A stretch of 64,000 bases of DNA from Brachybacterium halotolerans. Its GTDB lineage: Bacteria > Actinomycetota > Actinomycetes > Actinomycetales > Dermabacteraceae. The notes beneath the pieces were generated by a model. That model was not told the origin of the DNA. It saw only the letters and a program-made list of their open reading frames with translations, and did no database searches. The position numbers and the translations under genes are program-made. The stretch covers positions 503,963-567,962 of the forward strand of contig NZ_JAEDAJ010000001.1 in NCBI RefSeq assembly GCF_016623465.1, given 5' to 3'. Below, in pieces: positions 57,700 to 64,000 of this stretch. The number at the start of each line of letters is the position of its first letter. Position 1 is the stretch's first letter.

Positions 57700-60255
57700 A
57701 TGCCCTCGCTGACCCCCTTCCTCCCGCCTGCGCCCGCCGATCAGGAGCAGGTCGTCGACGGCTTCATCGCCTCCCAGGAGGCCTCGGGCCGCTCTCTGTA
57801 CCCGCACCAGGAGGAGGCGCTGCTGGCGATTGCCGCCGGCGACCACGTGATCGCAGCGACGCCCACGGGATCGGGGAAGACGACGATCGCCTACGCGGCG
57901 GTCTTCGCCGCGATGGCCCGCGGCGAGAAGGCGTACTACACGGCGCCGATCAAGGCGCTCGTCTCGGAGAAGTTCTTCGATCTCGTCGCGATGTTCGGGG
58001 CCGAGAACGTGGGCATGATGACCGGCGATTCCTCGGTGAACCATGACGCCCCGATCATCGTGTGCACCGCGGAGATCCTCGCGAACCATGCGCTGCGCGA
58101 CGGGCCGACGTCCGACGTGCGCGTGGCCGTCATGGACGAGTTCCACTACTACGGGGACTCCCAGCGCGGCTGGGCCTGGCAGGTGCCGCTCATCGAGCTG
58201 CCCGCGTGCCAGTTCGTGCTCATGAGCGCGACCCTGGGCGACGTCTCCTTCTTCGTCGAGGACCTCGAGGCGCGCACGGCCCGGGAGGTCACCGTCGTCG
58301 ACGACGCCCCCAGGCCCGTGCCGCTGGATTTCCGCTGGTCGCTCGATGCGCTGCCGGACACGATCCAGACCGTCCTCGAGGACCGCGACGCCCCGGTGTA
58401 CATCGTGAACTTCACGCAGAAGGACGCCCTGGACCAGGCGACCGCGCTGATGGGCACGAAGATCCTGACCACCGAGGAGAAGGAGCGGATCCGCGACCTC
58501 ATCGGCGACTTCCGCTTCTCCAAGGGCTTCGGGCAGACCCTCTCGAAGCTCGTGCGCCAGGGCATCGGCGTCCACCACGCCGGCATGCTCCCGAAGTACC
58601 GGCGCCTCGTGGAGCGGCTCGCCCAGTCGGGCCTGCTGAAGATCATCTGCGGCACCGACACCCTGGGGGTCGGCATCAACGTGCCGATCCGCACCGTGCT
58701 GCTCACGGGCCTCGCGAAGTTCGACGGCAAGCGCATGCGACTGCTCAATGCGCGCGAGTTCCACCAGATCGCCGGGCGCGCGGGCCGCGCGGGCTACGAC
58801 ACCGTCGGCCATGTCGTGGTGCAGGCGCCCGAGTGGGCCGTGGAGTTCGCGAAGGAGCAGGCGCGCGTGAAGGCGCGGGAGGAGGCCGGCAAGGCGCCCA
58901 ACAGCGCGAAGAAGCGCAAGAAGGAGCCCAAGCCGCGCATCCCCGACGGCGCGATCAACTGGACCGAGCAGAACATGACCAAGCTGATCGAGTCCCCGCC
59001 CGAGACGCTGCGCCCGCACCTGCAGATCACCCCGTCGATGGAGCTCGCGCTCATCGCCCGTCCCGGCAGCGCGGTCGCCTCGGCCCGGCACCTGATCATG
59101 GAGTCCCATCAGACGAGCAACCAGAAGCTGCGACTGGTCAAGCAGGCGGCCGACATCTTCCGCGGCCTGCGGGAGGCGGAGATCATCGAGACCCTCGAGA
59201 AGGACGACCACCTGGGCCGGCGCATCGCGCTCGTCGAGGACCTGCAGCTGGACTTCACGATGACCCAGCCGCTCGCGCCCTTCGCGATCGCCGTCATCGA
59301 CTCGCTCGACGAGGACTCCGAGTCCCTCACGATGGACACCGTGTCGATCATCGAGGCGATCCTGGAGGACCCGATGCAGATCCTGCTGGCCCAGCAGAAC
59401 GCGGCCCGGGGGGAGCTGCTCGCCGAGCTCAAGGCCGACGGCGTCGAGTACACCGAGCGCATGGCCCTGCTGGACGAGGTCGCCTGGCCCAAGCCGCTCG
59501 AGGAGGACCTCGAGGCCGCGCTCGAGATCTACCGGAAGAACCGGCCGTGGGTGCGCGAGGGAGACCTCTCGCCGAAGTCGATCGTGCGCGAGATGTACGA
59601 GACGGGCCAGACCTTCAGCGAGTTCGTGCAGCGCTACGGCCTGCAGCGCTCCGAGGGCATCGTGCTGCGCTACCTCTCCGACGCCTTCCGGGCCCTCAGC
59701 CGCACGATCCCCCAGGACCTCCGCACCGACGAGCTCGAGGACGTCATCGAGTGGCTGGGCGTGCTCGTGCGCGGCATCGACTCCTCCCTGCTCGACGAGT
59801 GGGAGGCGCTCACCCATCCCGAGGACGAGGCCGATGCCGCGAGCGAGGTGCGGCCGACGTCCCCGCGGGGGCTCTCCGCCCAGACCAAGGTGCTGCGCCA
59901 GATGGTCCGCGCCGCCCTCTGGCAGCGCGTGGAGCACTTCGCCTTCGAGCGCGAGGAGCGCCTGGGCGAGCTCGACGGCGCCTCCGGCTGGGATCGCAAG
60001 GCATGGGCGAACGCCCTGGACGAGTACTACGACACCTACGACCACGTGGGCATCGACGCTCCCGCCCGCTCCCCGCAGCTCCTGCAGATCCGCGAGGAGT
60101 CCAAGCGCTGGACCATCCGTCAGGTGATCGACGACCCCGACGGCAACCACGACTGGGGCATCGAGGCCGAGCTCGATCTCGAGGCGACCGACGAGGCCGG
60201 CGAGCCCGTCCTCGCGATCACCCACGTCGGCGAGTTCGGGGCCGAGCCGGTCTGA
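57700..60255 (+). CDS. DEAD/DEAH-box RNA helicase with DUF3516
   Basis: An 851-aa helicase. Walker A is ATPTGSGKTT at residues 53-62, motif II DEFHYYGD near residue 146, motif III MSATLGD, and motif VI HQIAGRAGRAGYD. The C-terminal 400 residues correspond to the DUF3516 domain of Ski2-like actinobacterial helicases (ALFERMxLLDEV-like ALLDEVAWPKPLEEDLEAAL, EMYETGQTFSEFVQRYGLQRSEGIVLRYLSDAFRAL). A Lys-rich linker (AKKRKKEPKP) lies near residue 410. Likely role: RNA remodelling or decay. Confidence 0.92.
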   Translation: MPSLTPFLPPAPADQEQVVDGFIASQEASGRSLYPHQEEALLAIAAGDHVIAATPTGSGKTTIAYAAVFAAMARGEKAYYTAPIKALVSEKFFDLVAMFGAENVGMMTGDSSVNHDAPIIVCTAEILANHALRDGPTSDVRVAVMDEFHYYGDSQRGWAWQVPLIELPACQFVLMSATLGDVSFFVEDLEARTAREVTVVDDAPRPVPLDFRWSLDALPDTIQTVLEDRDAPVYIVNFTQKDALDQATALMGTKILTTEEKERIRDLIGDFRFSKGFGQTLSKLVRQGIGVHHAGMLPKYRRLVERLAQSGLLKIICGTDTLGVGINVPIRTVLLTGLAKFDGKRMRLLNAREFHQIAGRAGRAGYDTVGHVVVQAPEWAVEFAKEQARVKAREEAGKAPNSAKKRKKEPKPRIPDGAINWTEQNMTKLIESPPETLRPHLQITPSMELALIARPGSAVASARHLIMESHQTSNQKLRLVKQAADIFRGLREAEIIETLEKDDHLGRRIALVEDLQLDFTMTQPLAPFAIAVIDSLDEDSESLTMDTVSIIEAILEDPMQILLAQQNAARGELLAELKADGVEYTERMALLDEVAWPKPLEEDLEAALEIYRKNRPWVREGDLSPKSIVREMYETGQTFSEFVQRYGLQRSEGIVLRYLSDAFRALSRTIPQDLRTDELEDVIEWLGVLVRGIDSSLLDEWEALTHPEDEADAASEVRPTSPRGLSAQTKVLRQMVRAALWQRVEHFAFEREERLGELDGASGWDRKAWANALDEYYDTYDHVGIDAPARSPQLLQIREESKRWTIRQVIDDPDGNHDWGIEAELDLEATDEAGEPVLAITHVGEFGAEPV

Positions 60256-60277
60256 GGGCGCCCCGCTCCCCTGCGTC

Positions 60278-61012
60278 CTAGAGCGCCCGGCGCTCCCACG
60301 CGGCGTGCTGCTCCCAGGTGTCCACGTCCTCCATCGCGACCTCCGGGACCACGACGGGCTCGAGCGCGAGCGGGGCGAGCAGCGAGCGCACCGAGCGGTC
60401 GCGGGCGCCTCCCTCGCGGATCGACGCCTCGAGCGCGGCGCGATCGGCGAGGACCGCGAGCAGCTCGCGGCGGCCGTCGGCGTGCGCGGCGATCACCCCG
60501 TCGCAGGCGGAGTGCGCGTCAGTCCGCACGTCCGCCCCGGCCTCACCAGCCGCTTCTTCCGATCCGGTCGGCCCGTCCGGTCCGCCGTGGTTCCGATGCC
60601 CGACCTGCTCGGCCCGCGCAGCCCGCAGCGGGCCGATGAAGCCCGCGGCACCGGGCAGATCGCACGCGACGACGAGCACGTCGTTCGGTCCGTCGGCGGC
60701 GCCGTCCTCGGGCTCGCCAGCCTCGGGATCGCGACCGGACTGCTCCTCCTCGTGGGCACGCAGCAGCGCAAGACCCGCGGCGATGCCTGCGACGGGGCCT
60801 CCGGCGGGCGGGGCCTCCAGGGTGCGCAGCACGCCGCTCGGCACCTCCACGCTGTCCGGGGCGACGACCACCCGTGGCGCGCAGCCGGAGCCCGCGTCGA
60901 GCACCAGGTCCAGGAGCCGTCGGCCGCCGAGCACGAGATCGGGCTTGGAGACGCCGCCCAGACGCCGGCCCTCGCCGCCGCCGAGCACGATCATCGCCGC
61001 CGCAGTGCTCAT
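60278..61012 (-). CDS. mobA: Molybdenum cofactor guanylyltransferase MobA-like
   Basis: A 244-aa nucleotidyltransferase that would attach GMP to Mo-molybdopterin to give the bis-MGD form used by formate dehydrogenase. N-terminal VLGGGEGRRLGGVSKPDLVLGG is the NTP-binding loop, and VVACDLPGAAGF the metal-binding Asp motif. A Glu/Gly/Ala-rich insert lies near residues 85-105 and 135-160. Its ATG overlaps the moeB stop by 4 nt. Confidence 0.88.
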   Translation of the reverse strand: MSTAAAMIVLGGGEGRRLGGVSKPDLVLGGRRLLDLVLDAGSGCAPRVVVAPDSVEVPSGVLRTLEAPPAGGPVAGIAAGLALLRAHEEEQSGRDPEAGEPEDGAADGPNDVLVVACDLPGAAGFIGPLRAARAEQVGHRNHGGPDGPTGSEEAAGEAGADVRTDAHSACDGVIAAHADGRRELLAVLADRAALEASIREGGARDRSVRSLLAPLALEPVVVPEVAMEDVDTWEQHAAWERRAL

Positions 61013-62298
61013 GTCCTGTCGCCTTCGAGGACCGAGGAGGTGCTCGTGACCGAGGAGGTGCCTTCGAGCACCTCGGGGGCGAGGCGCGCGAGCTCCTGGA
61101 TGCCGCCGCGCAGGTAACGGACGTCGTCGGCCCCGTGCGCGGAGAGCAGGCGCGCCGCGCGCACCGAGCGCGGGTCGCGCTCGCAGTGCACGATGAGCGA
61201 CCGCGGCGCGCCCGGGGACCGGGCGAGTCCCGCCAGGAGGTCGCCCCCGGCCCCGTCCTCGGCGCGCGCCTCGAGCTCGACGAGCGGCAGCAGTCGGGCG
61301 CCGGGGATCCTCAGGCGCGCCGCCTCCTCGGGATCGCGCACGTCGAGGATCAGCGGCGCCGCGGCGGCACGGTCGCCGTCCTCGGACGCGTCGCCTTCCG
61401 CGCCCTGGGCATCCCGCATATCGCGCAGCAGCGCGGCGAGCTCGTCGGCCCCGATCGAGGGCGGCGCGTCGGGGCCGGCGCAGAACAGCTCGTAGTCGAC
61501 GAGTCCAGTCACCGGCTCGGCCTGCGGATCACGGGCGAAGGGGATCTCGCGGGTGCGGGCGCTGAGCGCGTCGTAGACGAGCACGCGGCCGATCAGGGGC
61601 CGGCCCACCCCGCAGATCAGCTTGAGCGCCTCGGTCGCCATCAGCGTCCCGATGGTGCCGCACAGACCGGGCAGCACGCCGCCCGTGCTGCAGCTGACCA
61701 CGTCCTCAGGAGCAGGGGGCGCGGGGAACAGGTCGCGGTATCCGGGGCCCTGCGCGTGCCAGGCGACGGAGACCTGCCCGTGGTGCTGGAGGATCGCTCC
61801 CCACACGAGCGGGATGCCGCTCAGCCGCGCGGCATCATCGACGAGATAGCGCGTGGGATAGTTGTCGCTCCCGTCGAGCACGAGGTCGTAGCCGGAGAGC
61901 ACTTCGAGCGCGTTCCGGGCGGTGAGGCGCACACGATGCTCGTTGACTCTCACCGCCGGATCCAGGGCGTGCGCGGCGTCGGCGAGCGACGCGGTCTTGG
62001 GTCGGCCGACGTCCGCCGTGCGATGGGCGACCTGCCGATGCAGGTTCACGAGGTCCACGACGTCGTCGTCGACGATGCCGATCGTGCCGACGCCTGCGCC
62101 CACGAGGTAGGGGACGCTCGCGCTGCCGAGCCCTCCCGCGCCGATCACGAGCACGCGGGCCGCGGCGAGGCGACGCTGCGCGGTCTCGTCGAACCCGGGC
62201 AGGGAGAGCTGGCGTCGGGCGCGCTCGGCCTGCTCGGGGGTGAGCGGTGGCCCCGGCGCGACCAGCGGCTCCACAGCAGGATGAGCGAGTGGGTCCAT
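61009..62298 (-). CDS. moeB: MoeB/ThiF-type adenylyltransferase with rhodanese domain
   Basis: A 429-aa E1-like enzyme that adenylates the MoaD C-terminus and transfers sulfur to it. ARVLVIGAGGLGSASVPYLVGAGVGTIGIVDDDVVDLVNLHRQVAH is the ATP-binding part, SCSTGGVLPGLCGTIG includes the likely acceptor Cys, and residues about 320-425 are a rhodanese domain with LIVHCERDPRSVRAARLL (persulfide Cys). The CxxC zinc pairs of many homologues are not evident. Coupled to mobA; moaD is divergent 130 nt away. Confidence 0.92.
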   Translation of the reverse strand: MDPLAHPAVEPLVAPGPPLTPEQAERARRQLSLPGFDETAQRRLAAARVLVIGAGGLGSASVPYLVGAGVGTIGIVDDDVVDLVNLHRQVAHRTADVGRPKTASLADAAHALDPAVRVNEHRVRLTARNALEVLSGYDLVLDGSDNYPTRYLVDDAARLSGIPLVWGAILQHHGQVSVAWHAQGPGYRDLFPAPPAPEDVVSCSTGGVLPGLCGTIGTLMATEALKLICGVGRPLIGRVLVYDALSARTREIPFARDPQAEPVTGLVDYELFCAGPDAPPSIGADELAALLRDMRDAQGAEGDASEDGDRAAAAPLILDVRDPEEAARLRIPGARLLPLVELEARAEDGAGGDLLAGLARSPGAPRSLIVHCERDPRSVRAARLLSAHGADDVRYLRGGIQELARLAPEVLEGTSSVTSTSSVLEGDRT

Positions 62299-62416
62299 AG
62301 CTGCCCATCGTAGGCGCGAGGGGCAAGAGGAGGTCGGGCGGCTGCGGGCGGTGCGTCCGGTCGGGCCCGCTGTCGAGGGCCGCCGTCTGCTCTCCCTCGG
62401 GTCTCCCTCGGGCTCC

Positions 62417-62422
62417 TAGACT
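62417..62422 (+). promoter_or_regulatory. -10 element for moaD
   Basis: TAGACT, 6 nt (GGGCGC) before the ATG. Confidence 0.55.
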
Positions 62423-62428
62423 GGGCGC

Positions 62429-62677
62429 ATGTCCACGCTCACCGTTCGCTTCTTCGCCGCGGCGGCCGATGCCGCCGGCACCGAGCAGGAGACCTGGGAT
62501 CCGGGCGATGCCCCCACGCTGGGTGCTCTGCGCACCCGGCTGGTCGAGCGCTTCGGAGAGCCCATGCGGCGCGTGCTCGCCAACGGGTCGTTCCTCGTGG
62601 ACGGCGTGGTGCGACGGGACGACGGCCCCGTGGACGGCGATCGCGTGGACGTGCTGCCGCCCTTCGCGGGCGGCTGA
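62429..62677 (+). CDS. moaD: Molybdopterin synthase sulfur carrier subunit MoaD
   Basis: An 82-aa ubiquitin-fold protein. LTVRFFAAAADAAG at the start and the essential C-terminal GG (VLPPFAGG), which becomes a thiocarboxylate via MoeB. Partner of the moaE product at 12.2 kb. Its stop codon lies inside a 17-bp tandem repeat. Confidence 0.95.
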   Translation: MSTLTVRFFAAAADAAGTEQETWDPGDAPTLGALRTRLVERFGEPMRRVLANGSFLVDGVVRRDDGPVDGDRVDVLPPFAGG

Positions 62678-62719
62678 CGCGACCGGGCGTCTGACGCGAG
62701 TGGGCGGCTGGCGCGACGC
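62669..62719 (+). repeat. Three 17-bp tandem units from the end of moaD
   Basis: GGCGGCTGACGCGACCG, GGCGTCTGACGCGAGTG, GGCGGCTGGCGCGACGC follow one another. The first contains the last codons and stop of moaD; the TGA is kept in the second and lost in the third. Confidence 0.7.
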
Positions 62720-62724
62720 CGAGG

Positions 62725-63306
62725 TCAGGCGCCCGTCGGCGCGGCGGCGTCCTCGAGATCCAGGTCGACCATGAGGTCGTTCGCGATCGGCTCGAGCACG
62801 CGGCGCACCATCTCGATGTCGCCCGCCTCCCCGTCGGCGCCGGGCAGGCGCACGAGCGCCTCGGCCTCGAACAGCACCCCGCCACCCTCCGGGGCGTCCA
62901 GCGTCCAGGAGCGGAACGATTCGATGCTCACGCCCTGCTCGGCCAGCGCGCGGCTGACCTGATGGACCATCCCGGGTCGGTCCTGGCCGAGGAGGTGGAC
63001 GCGCAGCGGCTGCTCGTGCGGCATGGCGGAACCGGGCGCACGATCACGTGCACCGACCGCGCCCTCCGGCGCGCGGGTCACCTCGATGCTCCAACCGACC
63101 TCGGAGAGCAGGTCCGCCACGGCGGCCTCGAGCGCCGTGGCGCGCTCCTCCTGGATCTCCACGAGGACGATGCCCGCGAAGGTTCCGGCGAGACGGGCGA
63201 ACTGGCTGTCGAGCCAGTTCCCTCCCTGTGTCTCGACCACGCGGGCCAGGGCGGAGACGAGTCCTTCGCGATCCTCACCGATCGCGGTCAGCACGAGTTG
63301 CGTCAT
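62725..63306 (-). CDS. ACT-domain protein, GcvR-like
   Basis: A 193-aa protein of two ACT-like halves: MTQLVLTAIGEDREGLVSALARVVETQGGNWLDSQFARLAG and LRVHLLGQDRPGMVHQVSRALAEQGVSIESFRSWTLDAPEGGGVLFEAEALVRLP. This is the GcvR layout (repressor partner in the E. coli glycine cleavage system). Ligand and target here are unknown. A short Ala/Arg linker separates the halves. TAGGCT lies 7 nt before the ATG. Confidence 0.88.
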   Translation of the reverse strand: MTQLVLTAIGEDREGLVSALARVVETQGGNWLDSQFARLAGTFAGIVLVEIQEERATALEAAVADLLSEVGWSIEVTRAPEGAVGARDRAPGSAMPHEQPLRVHLLGQDRPGMVHQVSRALAEQGVSIESFRSWTLDAPEGGGVLFEAEALVRLPGADGEAGDIEMVRRVLEPIANDLMVDLDLEDAAAPTGA

Positions 63307-63313
63307 GCGGCCG

Positions 63314-63319
63314 AGCCTA
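63314..63319 (-). promoter_or_regulatory. -10 element for the GcvR-like gene
   Basis: TAGGCT on the minus strand, 7 nt before the ATG; it overlaps the last codons of the sigma-factor gene. Confidence 0.5.
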
Positions 63320-64000
63320 GACGACGCCGTCAGGGCGCGTCGCGGTGCATCGGTCGGACGTCGCCCGAGCATCACCGCCGCCGAGGCGGGCGGCCTGGCG
63401 CAGCAGGTGCTCGCGCTCAGGCAGGCTGCCTGCAATCCCCGCGGCACGAGCGTAGAGCTCTGCGGCGAGCTCGCGCCGCCCCGCCTTCTCGTGCATGTAT
63501 GCGTCGGCGGCCGTGCGGCGGGGCACGTCCTCGGCGACCTCGGCGAGTGCGGCCAGGCCGGCGAGCGCGCCATCGGCCTCCCCCACGGCGATCGCGCGGT
63601 TCAGCGCCACCACGGGGCTCTCGGTGAGTGCCAGCAGGTCGTCGTACCAGCCGGCGATCTGCACCCAGTCGGTCTCCTCGACGGTGCGGGCGTCCGCATG
63701 CAGCGCGGCGATGGCCGCCTGGGCCTGGAACGGCCCCAGCGAGCCGAGCGAGAGGGCGCACTGGAGGATTTCCACGCCCTCGGCGATGCCGTGGGCGTCC
63801 CACAGCGAGCGGTCCTGGTCCGCGAGCGGGACGAGGGCCCCGTCCGCGGCGAACCGGGCGGGACGCCGCGCATGGTGCAGGAGCATGAGCGCAGGCAGTC
63901 CGGCCGCCTCGGGATGGTCCACGGCGCGGTGCAGCTGGCGGGCCAGACGGATCGCCTCCGACGCGAGGTCGACCTCGCCCCGGTATCCCTCGTTGAAGAT
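63317..64000 (-). CDS. ECF sigma factor with DUF6596 (partial, C-terminal part)
   Basis: The last 228 codons of a gene that continues beyond the window. IFNEGYRGE starts the visible part, then AIRLARQLHRAVDHPEAAGLPALMLLHHARRPARFAADG, LVPLADQDRSLWD, LGPFQAQAAIAALHADA and TDWVQIAGWYDDLLAL. This is the helical DUF6596 tail of SigJ/ECF42-type factors. The sigma-2 and sigma-4 regions lie outside the window. The tail is thought to mediate regulation, as no anti-sigma gene is attached. Confidence 0.88.
   Translation of the reverse strand: MFNEGYRGEVDLASEAIRLARQLHRAVDHPEAAGLPALMLLHHARRPARFAADGALVPLADQDRSLWDAHGIAEGVEILQCALSLGSLGPFQAQAAIAALHADARTVEETDWVQIAGWYDDLLALTESPVVALNRAIAVGEADGALAGLAALAEVAEDVPRRTAADAYMHEKAGRRELAAELYARAAGIAGSLPEREHLLRQAARLGGGDARATSDRCTATRPDGVV

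Noticed and set aside
57484..60225. A long minus-strand open frame across the helicase gene
   Set aside because: It runs antisense to the DUF3516 helicase, has Val/Leu/Asp/Arg shadow composition with no domain, and results from the lack of stops in high-GC DNA. Only its last 78 codons (57247-57483), outside the helicase, look real.
1..64000. Prophage, insertion sequence or defence island
   Set aside because: No integrase, transposase, phage structural, restriction-modification, toxin-antitoxin or Cas protein was recognised in any frame.

Overview
The window is chromosomal DNA from a very GC-rich actinobacterium. Coding density is high, genes often overlap by 1-4 nt (ATGA/GTGA), GTG starts are common, and many first genes have a TANNNT -10 element 6-7 nt before the start codon and no ribosome binding site, as in leaderless transcription. 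Gene content and order (coaD-DUF177-rnc-mutM, rsmD-recG, thiL-DUF3515-ddl-gpsA-murA-leuDC-IclR, gltX beside tRNA-Gln and tRNA-Glu) fit the order Micrococcales. A Brachybacterium/Dermabacteraceae-like host is an inference, not something the sequence proves. No rRNA, CRISPR array, prophage or recognisable insertion sequence was seen.

Layout. 0-1.7 kb: end of a sensor kinase, its likely LuxR-type response regulator, and a DUF4396 membrane protein with a His-rich N-terminus. 1.7-4.7 kb: housekeeping block mutM, rnc, DUF177, coaD, without rpmF between DUF177 and rnc. 4.7-9.2 kb: acetyltransferases, an SDR with a divergent MmyB-type regulator, a methyltransferase and a small membrane protein. 9.3-11.5 kb: a ClgR-like regulator convergent with a decaying pair of clpP genes. 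One has an amber codon before its catalytic Asp. The other has lost the nucleophilic Ser and the Asp. 11.7-20.3 kb: molybdenum cofactor and molybdate uptake genes (mog, moaE, moaA, DUF6457, moaC, moeA, an HTH-TOBE sensor, modABC, fdhD). 20.4-25.6 kb: an AraC/VOC pair, a GNAT, rsmD, recG, rpmB. 25.7-34.5 kb: a HAD protein, then an operon of two flavin monooxygenases and an amino-acid-type ABC importer, divergent from a large FAD/NAD(P) fusion oxidoreductase. 34.6-41.6 kb: peptidase E, alcohol dehydrogenase, M23 peptidase, VOC/AraC pair, potassium transporter and a siderophore-interacting protein with a DtxR-type box. 41.6-50.6 kb: thiL, DUF3515, ddl, gpsA, DUF2867-like, murA, leuD, leuC and the divergent IclR regulator. 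50.8-54.8 kb: two identical tRNA-Glu genes, tRNA-Gln, a HAD phosphatase, gltX and an FAH-family hydrolase. 54.8-60.3 kb: a DNA-glycosylase-like protein, a secreted trypsin-like protease, a small acidic protein and a DUF3516 RNA helicase. 60.3-64 kb: mobA, moeB-rhodanese and moaD (the rest of the cofactor pathway), a GcvR-like ACT protein, and the end of an ECF sigma factor.

How the parts work together. The two molybdenum clusters supply nearly the whole route from molybdate import to Mo-cofactor. fdhD points to a formate dehydrogenase elsewhere in the genome, because no molybdoenzyme is encoded here. The monooxygenase/ABC/fusion-oxidoreductase cluster looks like uptake and oxidative cleavage of an organosulfur or N-substituted amino-acid-like compound, comparable to the Bacillus yxe/ytm clusters. 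The most unusual features are the degenerate clpP operon, the fusion oxidoreductase, a perfect 42-bp palindrome, the consistent leaderless promoters, and short tandem repeats that begin on the stop codons of several genes.
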